From contig NZ_RJKQ01000003.1 of assembly GCF_003751845.1 (NCBI RefSeq), positions 310,001 through 374,000 of the forward strand: a stretch of DNA of 64,000 nucleotides. Direction: 5' to 3'. The notes below the pieces were generated by a model. The model was not told the DNA's origin and searched no databases. It was given only the letters and a program-made list of their open reading frames with translations. Below are positions 53,829-63,542 of the stretch, one piece after another (within the stretch, counting starts at the first letter, position 1; each line of letters starts with the position of its first letter). Source of the stretch: Enterobacter sp. BIGb0383. Lineage in GTDB: Bacteria > Pseudomonadota > Gammaproteobacteria > Enterobacterales > Enterobacteriaceae. The translations under genes were made by a program, and so were the position numbers.

Positions 53829-55310
53829 ATGTCCTCTATTTCATCCGGCTTTTCAGCCATGGGTGTCGGCACCGGTGGTATTGATACCGCCAGCATGCTG
53901 ACGCAGCTGCAGGCCGCTGAACAGCTGCGTCTGACCCCCTATACCGCATTGCAGACGGGCTATAGCAGTAAGATCTCGACCTGGGGACAGATCGGCAGCG
54001 CGATGACCACGCTCCAGGCCACGGTGAAGAAGCTGAACGGCAGCGCGTTTAATACCCTGACGGTCAGTACCAATACGGCATTCACCGCGACGGCAGATGC
54101 CAGCGCCAGTGCGGATGCGCACTCGGTGACCGTTAACCAGCTCGCGACGGCACATAAACTCAGAACCACCGCAGCCATTGATGACGCGGATAAACAGCTG
54201 GGGACCCCGGCGGGTGACGGGGCAACGCGCACCCTGACCATCAAGCAGGGCGACAGTACGGTGTCTGTCGATCTCAAAGACGATCAAACGTCGCTGCATC
54301 AAATTGCCAACGCGATCAACAAACAGGACGGGAACGTTAACGCCTCCGTTCAGCGCAGCAGCGACGGTCAGTATCAGCTGATGCTGAGTTCCAAAAAAAC
54401 CGGGACCGCCGGTGAAATGAGCGTCAGCGTTGACGGCGATAGTAGCCTGGCGGGCATTCTTAACACCAGTAAAGGTGGGAAAGGGTCCGACGAAAGCGGC
54501 AGCGACACGGACAATATGACAATGGTGACCGGCGCGCAGGATGCCCTGCTGACGGTGGACGGGATTGACTACACCCGCTCCAGCAATAATATCAGCGACA
54601 TTATGGCCGGCGTGACGCTGAATCTGAATGCGGTCTCGAAGGATAAGCAGCCCGAGCAGCTCACCCTGACCGTAGACACCTCCGCAATCAAAAAGACGCT
54701 ACAGGATTTTGTCTCCCAGTATAACGCCCTGCTGTCGAAAACCTCGGCCGCGAGCAAATATGTGGCCGCGGATACCAGCGGATTAAGCAGCGATGATGTC
54801 GCAACAAAAAGCAATGACAGCGGGGCGCTGATGGGGGACTCGACCCTGCGCGGCATGGTCGGTGAAATCCGCTCTGCAGCCAACGGCTGGTACGGCGACT
54901 CAGGGGCTACCTATGGTTCGCTGGCGGATTTGGGCATTACCATCGATGCGCAAAGTGGCCAGATGACGCTGAGTGAGAATACGCTGGATAACGCTATTGC
55001 CGACAATGCCGATGAGCTGAGCAAAATGTTCAAAGGCAGCGGGGATGTTGAGGGGCTGGCCTCCGCCCTGGGAGGGGTTCTCACCAAATATGCCGGGGAT
55101 AGCGAAAGCAAAACCGACGGGATTATCAAAGGTGCCACGGATAACCTGAACAAACAGTTTACCCTCGCCGGTACGCAGATTGATAAAACCCAGGCGTTGA
55201 TCGATGCCCAGGTCAGCCGCTACAAGACGCAGTTCCAGAATCTGGATAGCGTGATGTCGAAACTGAACGGCATGAGTGCATCGATTACCTCCCTGATGTC
55301 TTCTCTCTAA
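53829..55310 (+). CDS. fliD: FliD, filament cap protein
   Basis: 493 residues (E. coli 468). The ATG at 53829 has GGAG six bases upstream; an open frame starting at 53,763 has no ribosome binding site. The N-terminus MSSISSGFSAMGVGTGGIDTASMLTQLQAAEQ and the C-terminus YKTQFQNLDSVMSKLNGMSASITSLMSSL are the conserved axial ends. It caps the growing filament and heads fliDST. Confidence 0.95.
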   Translation: MSSISSGFSAMGVGTGGIDTASMLTQLQAAEQLRLTPYTALQTGYSSKISTWGQIGSAMTTLQATVKKLNGSAFNTLTVSTNTAFTATADASASADAHSVTVNQLATAHKLRTTAAIDDADKQLGTPAGDGATRTLTIKQGDSTVSVDLKDDQTSLHQIANAINKQDGNVNASVQRSSDGQYQLMLSSKKTGTAGEMSVSVDGDSSLAGILNTSKGGKGSDESGSDTDNMTMVTGAQDALLTVDGIDYTRSSNNISDIMAGVTLNLNAVSKDKQPEQLTLTVDTSAIKKTLQDFVSQYNALLSKTSAASKYVAADTSGLSSDDVATKSNDSGALMGDSTLRGMVGEIRSAANGWYGDSGATYGSLADLGITIDAQSGQMTLSENTLDNAIADNADELSKMFKGSGDVEGLASALGGVLTKYAGDSESKTDGIIKGATDNLNKQFTLAGTQIDKTQALIDAQVSRYKTQFQNLDSVMSKLNGMSASITSLMSSL

Positions 55311-55320
55311 TCTGTCTGTG

Positions 55321-55341
55321 AACAGGGCATTGCGCCCTGTT
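55321..55341 (+). terminator. Weak hairpin between fliD and fliS
   Basis: AACAGGGC at 55321-55328 pairs with GCCCTGTT at 55334-55341, followed by a short T-containing stretch. It may lower transcription into fliST or protect fliD mRNA. Confidence 0.4.
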
Positions 55342-55360
55342 TATCTTCCCGGAGTTAACC

Positions 55361-55765
55361 ATGTATCAACAATCAGGCCCCCAGGCTTACGCTCAGGTTT
55401 CGCTTGAGAGTCGGCTGACAGGCGCAACGCCGCATCAGCTGATCGCCATGCTGTTTGAGGGAGCGCACAATGCGGTATTACGGGCGAAGATCTATTTTGA
55501 AAATGGCAATGTGGCAAAGCGTGGGGAGATGATCTCCAAAGCGATCAACATCATTGATAACGGGCTACGGGCCGCGCTGGATCATAAAAAAGGGATGGAG
55601 ATCGCGGCCGATCTTGAACAGCTCTATGACTATATTTCCCGGCTGTTGATACAGGCAAATCTGCACAGCGACGTGGAAAAACTGATGCTGGCCGATAAAT
55701 TCATTATGGATATTTCCAGCGCCTGGGACGCGATAGCGCCTCATGCCAGGGCGGGTCAGCGATGA
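55361..55765 (+). CDS. fliS: FliS, flagellin export chaperone
   Basis: 134 residues (E. coli 136). Conserved features are the N-terminal MYQQSGPQAYAQVSLESRLTGATPHQLIAMLFEGA and the later MEIAADLEQLYDYISRLLIQANL. It binds the FliC C-terminus and prevents premature polymerisation. The stop overlaps the fliT start (ATGA). Confidence 0.95.
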   Translation: MYQQSGPQAYAQVSLESRLTGATPHQLIAMLFEGAHNAVLRAKIYFENGNVAKRGEMISKAINIIDNGLRAALDHKKGMEIAADLEQLYDYISRLLIQANLHSDVEKLMLADKFIMDISSAWDAIAPHARAGQR

Positions 55766-56094
55766 ACGAGCCTGGCCACGACATTTTCCCGGAACTTATG
55801 CAGATGAACCTGGCGCTGCTTGAGACGCTGCGCCAGGAGGCGTGGGAAGCGTTTCCGGCCCTCTCGCAGGCGTATATCGAGGCCGTGCAGCGGGCTATCG
55901 CACAGGCACAGCAGGAAACGGCGGCGGATAAAAAAAGGGTGCTGACTAAGCAGCTCCGCCAGCTGCAGGTGCATGATGCCGAGATTGCGCAGCGTATCGC
56001 CTCCCGGCAGAAAGTACTGACCATGCAGATGTCAAAACTGCACCAGAGTAAGACCTGCTGCCGGGAGTATGCCGCGCAGATGTCCCGGCGGTAA
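55762..56094 (+). CDS. fliT: FliT, FliD chaperone
   Basis: 110 residues (E. coli 121), mostly helical and charged, consistent with FliT but weakly conserved. It is identified mainly by its place after fliS with a four-base overlap. In Salmonella FliT binds FliD and also inhibits FlhD4C2, which is of interest given two FlhD copies here. It converges on flhE, eight bases away. Confidence 0.82.
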   Translation: MNEPGHDIFPELMQMNLALLETLRQEAWEAFPALSQAYIEAVQRAIAQAQQETAADKKRVLTKQLRQLQVHDAEIAQRIASRQKVLTMQMSKLHQSKTCCREYAAQMSRR

Positions 56095-56102
56095 GCGGGC
56101 AC

Positions 56103-56507
56103 TTACGGCGTATGATAATTCACCGTTAACTGATTGCTGATGACCTGCAGCGCGGGCGTCAGCGGCCCACGGCTGTTGACCGAATAGAGAAAACGAAAGG
56201 TCTCATCCGGGGAGAGCGGGGCGCTAATTTGTTTCACACCCGATAAGCCCGCCAGCGGAAAGCAGACGGAACGGGCGCAGAGCTTGATCTGCAGGCCGGG
56301 CGGGGGCGGCGTCAGTAGCTCAATATGCCAGGCCAGGCGGGTTATCGTGGCCGATGAGAATAGCGGACCTGCCGCGCTCAGCGGTCGGCTGGCCAGGATT
56401 TGCTGACCCACGCTCACGCGGCCACCCACACTCTCTCCCGTCCAGGTCCCGCTGGCCGCCTGCGCCGCCAGCACCCCAAACCAGAGCGTTAACAGCAGGT
56501 ATCTCAT
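56103..56507 (-). CDS. flhE: FlhE, periplasmic flagellar accessory protein
   Basis: 134 residues (E. coli 130). A signal peptide MRYLLLTLWFGVLAAQA is followed by SGTWTGESVGGRVSVGQQILASRPLS and a C-terminal SNQLTVNYHTP. FlhE is found in enterobacteria next to flhA and acts in the periplasm to prevent proton leakage through the export apparatus. It overlaps flhA by four bases. Confidence 0.9.
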   Translation of the reverse strand: MRYLLLTLWFGVLAAQAASGTWTGESVGGRVSVGQQILASRPLSAAGPLFSSATITRLAWHIELLTPPPPGLQIKLCARSVCFPLAGLSGVKQISAPLSPDETFRFLYSVNSRGPLTPALQVISNQLTVNYHTP

Positions 56508-58606
56508 GATGCGCCGCCAATGGTGCAGGACATATGTACCGTGCGATTATTGCCAATTTCAGCATTAGACAGCACCACCAGCTGCGGATAGACCCGGCGT
56601 AAAAAGCGTGAAAGCATCTGCCTCAGTGGCTGGCTGACCAGCAGCACCGGGGCGAAACCCTGGCCTCCTTGCTGGCTAATTGCCTGTCCCGTATGTTCAA
56701 TCATTTTTTCGGCAATGCCCGGCTCAAGGGCGCTGCTATTCTGCGTCGCCTGAATCAGCAGCCCTTCCAGCTGCGGATCCAGTCCAATTACCTCGATATC
56801 CGGGCTATTGCCGAACCACTGGTGCGTGATAGCGCGTCCCAGGCGGACACGTACCTGGGCGGTCAATTCATCGGCATCGCTGTGGGGGCCAGCATGTTCG
56901 GCCAGCGCGTCAATAATGGTGCGCATATCGCGGATGGAAATACGTTCCGCCAGCAGGTTTTGCAGCACTTTATGGAACAGTGCGAGCGAGATCATTCCCG
57001 GAATAAAATCTTCGACCAGCTTCGGCATCTCTTTGGTAATTCGCTCCAGCAGAAGCTGCGTTTCCTGGCGGCTGAACAGCTCGTCGGTGTGCATATCGAT
57101 CAAATGATTCAGATGGGTGGCGATCACCGAGGCCGGATCGACCACCGTGTAGCCCATAGTCTGTGCGCGTTCTCGCATGACTTCATCGATCCAGACGGCG
57201 GGCAGCTCAAACGCCGGATCCAGCCCGGGCAGACCGTCCAGTTCACCTTCCGCGCAGCCGGGATCGATAGCCATCCAGCGCTCGGGCTTCACTTCACCGC
57301 TGCCGACTTCGACCCCTTTAAGCAGGATGCGATACCCGGTCGGTTTGAGATCGAGATTGTCACAAATATGTATCGCGGGTGGCAGAAAGCCCATCTTCTG
57401 GGCAAATTTTTTGCGAATACCGCGAATACGCGTCAGAAGCTGACCATCCTGGGTCTGATCCACCATTGGGATCAGGCGGTAGCCCACCTCAAGTCCCAGT
57501 ACATCCTCCAGCTCAACATCCGACCAGGACGCCTCCAGCGCCTGCGCCTCGTCGCCGACGTCATCATTCTCCGGCACCCGGGCAGGGCCATTCGCGCCGC
57601 CTTTTCCTTCCAGCTCCTGACCCCGTAGCCACCAGGCCAGGCCCAGTAGCGCGGCGGTAAAGAGTAAAAACACCAGGTTTGGCATGCCGGGAATGATCCC
57701 CAGCAGACCGATCACACCGGCAGCCAGCACCATCACGCGCGGGTTGTTGAACAACTGGCTGACCATCTGCTCCCCGACGTCGGTTTCACTGGCGACGCGG
57801 GTGACGATGACGCCCGCCGCCGTCGAGATAATCAGGGCCGGGATTTGGGCCACCAGGCCGTCACCAATGGTCAGCAGCGTATAGGTCTGTGCGGCATCGG
57901 CGAAGGAGAGGTCGTGCTGGACGATGCCGATAATCAGGCCGCCGATCACGTTAATCGCCATGATCAGCAGGCCAGCGATGGCATCGCCGCGGACAAATTT
58001 ACTGGCCCCGTCCATCGAACCGTAAAAATCAGACTCCTGGGTCACGTCACTGCGCCGACGTTTCGCCTCTTCTTCGCCGATCAAACCGGCGTTGAGATCT
58101 GCATCAATCGCCATCTGCTTGCCCGGCATCCCGTCGAGCACAAAGCGTGCACCGACTTCGGCGATGCGTCCCGCACCCTTGGTGATGACCATAAAGTTAA
58201 TAATAATCAGAATGGCGAACACCACGATGCCAATGGCGAAGTTGCCGCCGACCAGGAAATGACCAAAGGCTTCGATCACCCGGCCAGCCGCACCGGCACC
58301 GGTATGGCCCTTCATCAGAATGATGCGCGTGGAGGCAATATTAAGCGCCAGGCGCAGGAGCGTGGAGAACAACAGCACGACCGGAAATGAGGAAAAATCC
58401 AGCGTGTTTTGCGTAAACATTGCCACCATCAATATCATCAGGGAAAGCACGATATTGAAAGTAAACAGCGTATCGAGCGCAAAGGCGGGCAGCGGGAGCA
58501 CCATCATGGCAAGGATCATCATGATCAATACCGGACCGGCCAGTATTTGCCATTGCGTCTCTTTAAAATTCGGTAAACGGAGTTTTGTGGTTAGATTGGC
58601 CATCAT
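56504..58606 (-). CDS. flhA: FlhA, flagellar type III export gate protein
   Basis: 700 residues (E. coli 692). The N-terminal half has about eight membrane segments and the FHIPEP-family signature region GDAIAGLLIMAINVIGG. The C-terminal cytoplasmic half binds chaperone-substrate complexes. ATGATG at the start allows initiation at 58606 or 58603; it overlaps the flhB stop (ATGA). Fully conserved and intact. Confidence 0.95.
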   Translation of the reverse strand: MMANLTTKLRLPNFKETQWQILAGPVLIMMILAMMVLPLPAFALDTLFTFNIVLSLMILMVAMFTQNTLDFSSFPVVLLFSTLLRLALNIASTRIILMKGHTGAGAAGRVIEAFGHFLVGGNFAIGIVVFAILIIINFMVITKGAGRIAEVGARFVLDGMPGKQMAIDADLNAGLIGEEEAKRRRSDVTQESDFYGSMDGASKFVRGDAIAGLLIMAINVIGGLIIGIVQHDLSFADAAQTYTLLTIGDGLVAQIPALIISTAAGVIVTRVASETDVGEQMVSQLFNNPRVMVLAAGVIGLLGIIPGMPNLVFLLFTAALLGLAWWLRGQELEGKGGANGPARVPENDDVGDEAQALEASWSDVELEDVLGLEVGYRLIPMVDQTQDGQLLTRIRGIRKKFAQKMGFLPPAIHICDNLDLKPTGYRILLKGVEVGSGEVKPERWMAIDPGCAEGELDGLPGLDPAFELPAVWIDEVMRERAQTMGYTVVDPASVIATHLNHLIDMHTDELFSRQETQLLLERITKEMPKLVEDFIPGMISLALFHKVLQNLLAERISIRDMRTIIDALAEHAGPHSDADELTAQVRVRLGRAITHQWFGNSPDIEVIGLDPQLEGLLIQATQNSSALEPGIAEKMIEHTGQAISQQGGQGFAPVLLVSQPLRQMLSRFLRRVYPQLVVLSNAEIGNNRTVHMSCTIGGAS

Positions 58607-59748
58607 TCCTGGCTCTCATGGGCGAAATCCAGCGCCGGCGGCACTGAAAGGTTTTCGGGTTTTTTCGGCTGGCTGCCACCGGCTTTGTGCCAGCGACGCA
58701 GGCGGTAGACCCAGGCGAGGACTTCAGCGACCACGCTGTAAAGCTCGGTCGGGATGGGATCGCCGGGTTCGCAGTGGCGATAAAGCGCACGCGCCAGCGG
58801 CGCGGCTTCCAGCATGGGGATGCGGAGTTCAGCGCCTTTCTCGCGGATGCGCAGGGCGATGTCGCCCGCGCCTTTTGCCAGCACGACCGGGGCGGACATC
58901 TTGCCTTCCTGCCAGCGGATTGCCACCGAGTAGTGCGTCGGGTTATTCACGATCACGTCCGCGTCGGGAAGACTTTCCATCATTCGGCTTTGGGCCAGCG
59001 TGCGGCGTAACTGTTTAATCCTCCCTTTTACATGCGGGTCGCCCTCGCTTTGTTTAAATTCATCGCGGATCTCCTGGCGGCTCATCCGCAATTTTTTAAC
59101 GTGGCTCATTAATTGATAAAAAACGTCATAGCCCACCATCGGGATAAGGGCGCAAATCACCATCAATAAACAGTGGGAGATCAGACTGTGAGCATCGTGC
59201 AGGGAATCAGAGAGCGACTCATTGTCCAGCTGAAGAAAATGGCTTTTATTTTTAATCAGATAAAAAATAAAGGCGCAGCCCACCAGGGTAGCTTTCATCA
59301 AACTTTTCATCAGCTCGGAGACCACCTGAAATGAGAACAGGCGCTTAAATCCCGAGAAGGGCGAAAGGCGGGCCAAATCCACCTTCAGCGATTTAGTGCT
59401 GAAATGCAGGCCGCCAATAATGGCGCCTGACGCGATCGCGACAAAGAACAATCCCAGCAGCAGAGGCAGCAGGGCGGTTAACATCAGCGAAAGGAGCTCG
59501 CTGGCCCTGTGCAGCATACGGGTGGGATCGGCAATCAGCAGGCGATCAAACACCAGTCCGTCATGCAGAAGCTGAGCGAGCCGGTCGGCGGTGCGCTCGC
59601 CGCTGATAAAAATCAGCGACCAGCCGGCCAGCAGCATCAGCAGGGAAGTGAGTTCTTTCGAGCGGGGGATCTGCCCCTCTTCCCGCGCTTTTTGTCGTCG
59701 CTGGGGCGTGGGCTCTTCCGTCTTTTCTACATCGCTTTCGTCAGACAC
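58603..59748 (-). CDS. flhB: FlhB, export-switch protein
   Basis: 381 residues (E. coli 382). The autocleavage site NPTH is at residues 269-272, needed for the switch from hook to filament export. Four membrane segments precede the cytoplasmic tail. It heads flhBAE on the minus strand and lies 28 bases after cheZ. Confidence 0.95.
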   Translation of the reverse strand: MSDESDVEKTEEPTPQRRQKAREEGQIPRSKELTSLLMLLAGWSLIFISGERTADRLAQLLHDGLVFDRLLIADPTRMLHRASELLSLMLTALLPLLLGLFFVAIASGAIIGGLHFSTKSLKVDLARLSPFSGFKRLFSFQVVSELMKSLMKATLVGCAFIFYLIKNKSHFLQLDNESLSDSLHDAHSLISHCLLMVICALIPMVGYDVFYQLMSHVKKLRMSRQEIRDEFKQSEGDPHVKGRIKQLRRTLAQSRMMESLPDADVIVNNPTHYSVAIRWQEGKMSAPVVLAKGAGDIALRIREKGAELRIPMLEAAPLARALYRHCEPGDPIPTELYSVVAEVLAWVYRLRRWHKAGGSQPKKPENLSVPPALDFAHESQE

Positions 59749-59776
59749 GGGCTACATTCATCTTTGTCAGCGACTA

Positions 59777-60418
59777 TCAGAAGCCCAGGTCGGCGAGCAG
59801 ATCGTCCACCTGATCCTGCGTGGCCACCACGCCGCTCTGGGTATGGTCAATCTGCGGGCCGTTTTTCAGACTCTCCAGCTCTCTGTCCGAGTCGGGCACC
59901 ATGTTCGGCACATTTTCGACCAGCACCTGGATCAGCTCTTTTTCGATAGTCTCAATCAGATGCATCAGGCGCTGCACAACCTGGCCCGTCAGATCCTGAA
60001 AATCCTGCGCCATCATGATTTCCATCAGCTCATTATTGGTCTGATTGCACAGCTCAGGGACGTCACGCAAAAAGTCACGGGTATCGCTGACCAGGTCACG
60101 CGCGACGGGCAGCTCGATCGGTTGCTCAAACCATTCATCCCAGCGCCCACTCAGATGAGAAGCCTGCTGATGCATGCGGTCCTGCAAAGGACGCGCTGAT
60201 TCCACGCAGGTCAGCGCCCGGTCGGCGGCCTGAGAGGTTTTGCTGACGATATAGCTTAACCGGTCCCGGGTATCGGGGATGGCTTCAGCCGCGTCCATAA
60301 TCGCGCGATCTAAGCCGAGGCTGCTCATGCTGGTGCGCAGCTGGCGCGTCAGATGACCAATTCGGGAAAAGATGCTTTTAAAATTATCTGCCGCTGCAGT
60401 ATTGGTGAGAGTGTCCAC
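59777..60418 (-). CDS. cheZ: CheZ, CheY-phosphate phosphatase
   Basis: 213 residues from the GTG at 60418 (E. coli 214); a longer frame from a TTG at 60442 lies inside cheY and is less likely. The active-site segment MAQDFQDLTGQVVQR and the C-terminal CheY-binding helix VATQDQVDDLLADLGF are conserved. It removes phosphate from CheY. It starts four bases after the cheY stop. Confidence 0.93.
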   Translation of the reverse strand: MDTLTNTAAADNFKSIFSRIGHLTRQLRTSMSSLGLDRAIMDAAEAIPDTRDRLSYIVSKTSQAADRALTCVESARPLQDRMHQQASHLSGRWDEWFEQPIELPVARDLVSDTRDFLRDVPELCNQTNNELMEIMMAQDFQDLTGQVVQRLMHLIETIEKELIQVLVENVPNMVPDSDRELESLKNGPQIDHTQSGVVATQDQVDDLLADLGF

Positions 60419-60422
60419 GTGC

Positions 60423-60812
60423 TTACCATCCAATTTTTTCAAAAATCTTATTCAACTTCTCTTCCAGAATGGCTGCGGTAAAAGGTTTCACCACGTAGCC
60501 ACTGGCCCCGGCCTGAGCCGCAGCGATAATGTTTTCTTTTTTGGCTTCGGCGGTCACCATTAATACCGGGATACTCTTCCAGTCGGCATGATTGCGGATG
60601 GCCGTCAGCAGCTGCAGGCCATCCATATTGGGCATATTCCAGTCGCTAATCACAAAGTCGAAAGGGGTTTGCTGCATCTTATTTAACGCATCCTGGCCAT
60701 CTTCGGCTTCCTCGACATTATTAAAACCAAGGTCTTTAAGGAGGTTGCGGACAATGCGGCGCATAGTGGCAAAGTCATCAACCACTAAAAAACGTAAATT
60801 TTTATCAGCCAT
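60423..60812 (-). CDS. cheY: CheY, chemotaxis response regulator
   Basis: 129 residues, as in E. coli. The phosphorylated aspartate is D57 in [11 protein letters not shown]. The acidic pair is D12/D13 in [10 protein letters not shown]87 lies in VTAEA and K109 in VVKPFTA. Phosphorylated CheY binds FliM to change motor direction. AGGAA precedes the ATG. Confidence 0.96.
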   Translation of the reverse strand: MADKNLRFLVVDDFATMRRIVRNLLKDLGFNNVEEAEDGQDALNKMQQTPFDFVISDWNMPNMDGLQLLTAIRNHADWKSIPVLMVTAEAKKENIIAAAQAGASGYVVKPFTAAILEEKLNKIFEKIGW

Positions 60813-60882
60813 AAGGCGTTCCTGTGTAATAAAGCCCTAAAGGGGGCGAAAGGGATGAAGAAGAATCGGTCAGGCCGCACGC

Positions 60883-61929
60883 TTAAATTCTGCGAGCCTG
60901 CCCGACAATACTTTTCAGAATGGTTTGGGCGATCAGTTCAAGGTCGACAATTTCGCTGACGGCATTCAGGGCGACGGCTTCACGCGGCATGCCATACACC
61001 ACGCAGGTTTTTTCGCTCTGTGCCAGGGTTCTGGCGCCGGTCTGGTGCAATGCGAGCAGGCCTCTGGCACCGTCATGGCCCATTCCCGTCAGGATCGCGG
61101 CGACGGCGTTTTTCCCTGCTGATTTCGCCACGGAATTCAGCAGCATATCCACCGAGGGACGGTGGCGATTGACCGGCGGCAGATCGTTGAGCTTCACATG
61201 ATAATTGGCTCCGCTGCGGGTCAGCTCCATATGCCTGCCACCCGGCGCAATATAGGCGTGGCCCGGCAGGACGCGATCGCCGTCTTCCGCTTCCTTGACC
61301 GAGATCTGGCAAATTTTATCCAGTCGTTCGGCGAAAGAGCGGGTGAAGCCCGGCGGCATATGCTGGGCAATCACAATGCCCGGGCAGGTGGCCGGCATCG
61401 GCATCAGGACATGGCGGATGGCTTCGGTACCGCCGGTGGACGCGCCGATGGCGATAATCTTCTCGCTGCCGACCAGCGGACTGCTGATAATCTGCGGCTG
61501 CCCGCTTTGCGCATCGCGCCGTCTGATATGCGCTTTCGCCGCGGCGCGGATCTTGTCCGCAATCAGTTCGCTGTATTGCATCATGCCGTCCTGCAGGCCC
61601 ATCTGTGGTTTCGTGACAAAATCCACCGCGCCCAGTTCCAGCGCGCTCAGAGTAATATCCGAGCCTTTGCTGGTCAGAGAGGAGACCATAATGACCGGCA
61701 TGGGCCGCAGACGCATCAGGCGTTCGAGAAAGTCGAGGCCATCCATACGCGGCATTTCGACATCCAGGGTCAGCACATCCGGGTTATGCTGTTTAATCAG
61801 GTCGCGGGCGATCAGCGGATCGAGCGCCGTCGCCACCATCTCCATATCCGGATGCTGGTTCACAATGCTGGTCATAATGTTGCGGATGAGGGCTGAATCA
61901 TCGACGCAGAGCACCTTGATTTTTTTCAT
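60883..61929 (-). CDS. cheB: CheB, receptor methylesterase
   Basis: 348 residues (E. coli 349). Receiver domain with D56 in [11 protein letters not shown]. Catalytic domain with serine in [11 protein letters not shown], histidine in [18 protein letters not shown] and aspartate in [11 protein letters not shown]. It demethylates receptors for adaptation. It overlaps cheR by four bases. Confidence 0.96.
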   Translation of the reverse strand: MKKIKVLCVDDSALIRNIMTSIVNQHPDMEMVATALDPLIARDLIKQHNPDVLTLDVEMPRMDGLDFLERLMRLRPMPVIMVSSLTSKGSDITLSALELGAVDFVTKPQMGLQDGMMQYSELIADKIRAAAKAHIRRRDAQSGQPQIISSPLVGSEKIIAIGASTGGTEAIRHVLMPMPATCPGIVIAQHMPPGFTRSFAERLDKICQISVKEAEDGDRVLPGHAYIAPGGRHMELTRSGANYHVKLNDLPPVNRHRPSVDMLLNSVAKSAGKNAVAAILTGMGHDGARGLLALHQTGARTLAQSEKTCVVYGMPREAVALNAVSEIVDLELIAQTILKSIVGQARRI

Positions 61930-62792
61930 GTTTTTTTCTCCGTCAGGCAGTACACCGACTGGCCTTTTAATCGGAACGGGCTATCCATATGACTAAAATG
62001 TTCTGAATGACCGACAAACAACAATCCGCCGGGCTTTAACAGTTTTGCAAAACGATTCAGGATCTGGCTTTGGTTTTTCTTATCGAAATAGATCATGACA
62101 TTGCGGCAAAATATCGCGTCAAACGGAGCCGGAATATCCCAGACCGGGGCCACTAAATTCAGCTGCTGAAAATGCACGGCATTTTGCAACGTACTGCCCA
62201 CTTTTACCTGCTCCTGCCCGCCAGCCTGCGCCCGACGTAAGAAGTACTTTTTTCGCCGCTCCCCGGAAACACTGTTTAAATCCGTCAGGCGATAGGTGCC
62301 GAGACGGGCTTTTTCTAACACGCTGGTATCTATATCGGTGGCCAGAATGCGCGGTCCGGCAACGCTCTGCCCCAGAACCTCATCGAGGGTGATGGCAATG
62401 GACCAGGGCTCTTCCCCGGTCGAGGCTGCGGTACACCAGACGCTGTAACCTCCTGCCCGGCGAGAGGCATGCTCTGCGAGGATCGGGAAGTGATAGGCTT
62501 CGCGAAAGAAAGAGGTCAAATTGGTGGTCAGCGCATTAATAAACTGCTGCCATTCGTCATGCTTCAGCGCACTTTCTAAAAAATGCAGATACTGACTGAA
62601 ATTGTTCATTCCCAGCGCACGCAAACGGGGCGCAAGCCGGTTGTAAACCATATCCTGTCGCTTGTCGGTAATGACAATGCCGGCACGTTGATAAATAAGC
62701 GTAATGATTTTTGCTAACTCTTGCTCCGTCAGATTACATTGTGCGTAGCGATGCGTTAGCTCATTATTATGGGTGTAAGTGTCATCAGACAT
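61926..62792 (-). CDS. cheR: CheR, receptor methyltransferase
   Basis: 288 residues (E. coli 286). The ATG at 62792 is chosen because it gives the standard length and N-terminus; the open frame runs on to 62,894. Conserved parts are [36 protein letters not shown] for SAM binding, and the [18 protein letters not shown] segment. It would dock on the EWEAF and DWISF receptor tails seen here. Its last codons overlap cheB. Confidence 0.95.
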   Translation of the reverse strand: MSDDTYTHNNELTHRYAQCNLTEQELAKIITLIYQRAGIVITDKRQDMVYNRLAPRLRALGMNNFSQYLHFLESALKHDEWQQFINALTTNLTSFFREAYHFPILAEHASRRAGGYSVWCTAASTGEEPWSIAITLDEVLGQSVAGPRILATDIDTSVLEKARLGTYRLTDLNSVSGERRKKYFLRRAQAGGQEQVKVGSTLQNAVHFQQLNLVAPVWDIPAPFDAIFCRNVMIYFDKKNQSQILNRFAKLLKPGGLLFVGHSEHFSHMDSPFRLKGQSVYCLTEKKT

Positions 62793-62872
62793 ACCAGAGG
62801 TTCCTGTCGGCCAGGTGTTTGTTTTTTTAACGTATAAAAATGTCCGTGTATTTTTTATCAAATACAAGACGC

Positions 62873-62895
62873 AATGCTGCCCTGTCGGCAGCATT
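62873..62895 (-). terminator. Hairpin between fliE and cheR
   Basis: AATGCTGCC at 62873-62881 and GGCAGCATT at 62887-62895 form a perfect nine-pair stem. On the minus strand it lies about 50 bases after the fliE stop, but no strong T-run follows, so it may be a weak terminator. Confidence 0.4.
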
Positions 62896-62946
62896 ATAGT
62901 TAGTAAGATAATTTACCCTGGATTACACCAGCGAAACGCATGGGGT

Positions 62947-63273
62947 TTATAAAGACATCCCCATGATCTCCTGATAGGCGCTGACCATTTTATTTCTGAC
63001 CTGGACCCCCAGGTTGAGTGCCAGAGACGATTTTTGCAGTGACACCATCACGTCATTGAGCTCAATACCTGAAGCTCCGCTCATATAGGCCTGAGCCTGG
63101 CTTTTGGCGGTGGTTTGCGCCTGGCTAACGGCATTAATACTGCCCATCAGCATATCGGAAAAGGTGCCGTTTCCTGCGGTTTCTGGCACGCTCCCGCTGG
63201 TATTCAGACCTGACGCCTGACGGGCCTGAAATTGAATCTGATTGAGAATACCCGTCATTGACTGAATCGACAT
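62947..63273 (-). CDS. fliE: FliE, rod-MS ring junction protein
   Basis: 108 residues (E. coli 104). The C-terminal half is well conserved: SGIELNDVMVSLQKSSLALN and VQVRNKMVSAYQEIMGMSL. It joins the MS ring to the rod. It is divergent from fliF, as in E. coli and Salmonella, with a 269-base promoter region between them. Confidence 0.94.
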   Translation of the reverse strand: MSIQSMTGILNQIQFQARQASGLNTSGSVPETAGNGTFSDMLMGSINAVSQAQTTAKSQAQAYMSGASGIELNDVMVSLQKSSLALNLGVQVRNKMVSAYQEIMGMSL

Positions 63274-63542
63274 CCTGATAACCCCTGGTTACGTTTTCCT
63301 GCACGGTGCTAGTGCCCGAGCAACCGCTGCAGGATAACAGAGGGCTGCGCTGAAAATATAACGTAAATAGCTGGCAGAAGTTTTAGCTTATCACCGATTA
63401 ACATTCCCGATAGTTTGTCCATAATATGCCGCTTGATTTATCTTGCCTGAATGCCATAACGGCATGGCGGCTTATCAATGAATGGCGCCTTAATCGTTAA
63501 TGTACGTTTACATTGTGGCATTATTTTTAACAGGAATATGGT
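63274..63542. promoter_or_regulatory. Divergent fliE/fliF control region
   Basis: This gap must hold class 2 promoters for fliE and fliF. AACGTAAATAGC near 63,360 resembles an FlhD4C2 half-site (AAATAGC), and a small ATGCC-ATAAC-GGCAT hairpin lies near 63,450. I cannot define a full box. Confidence 0.3.
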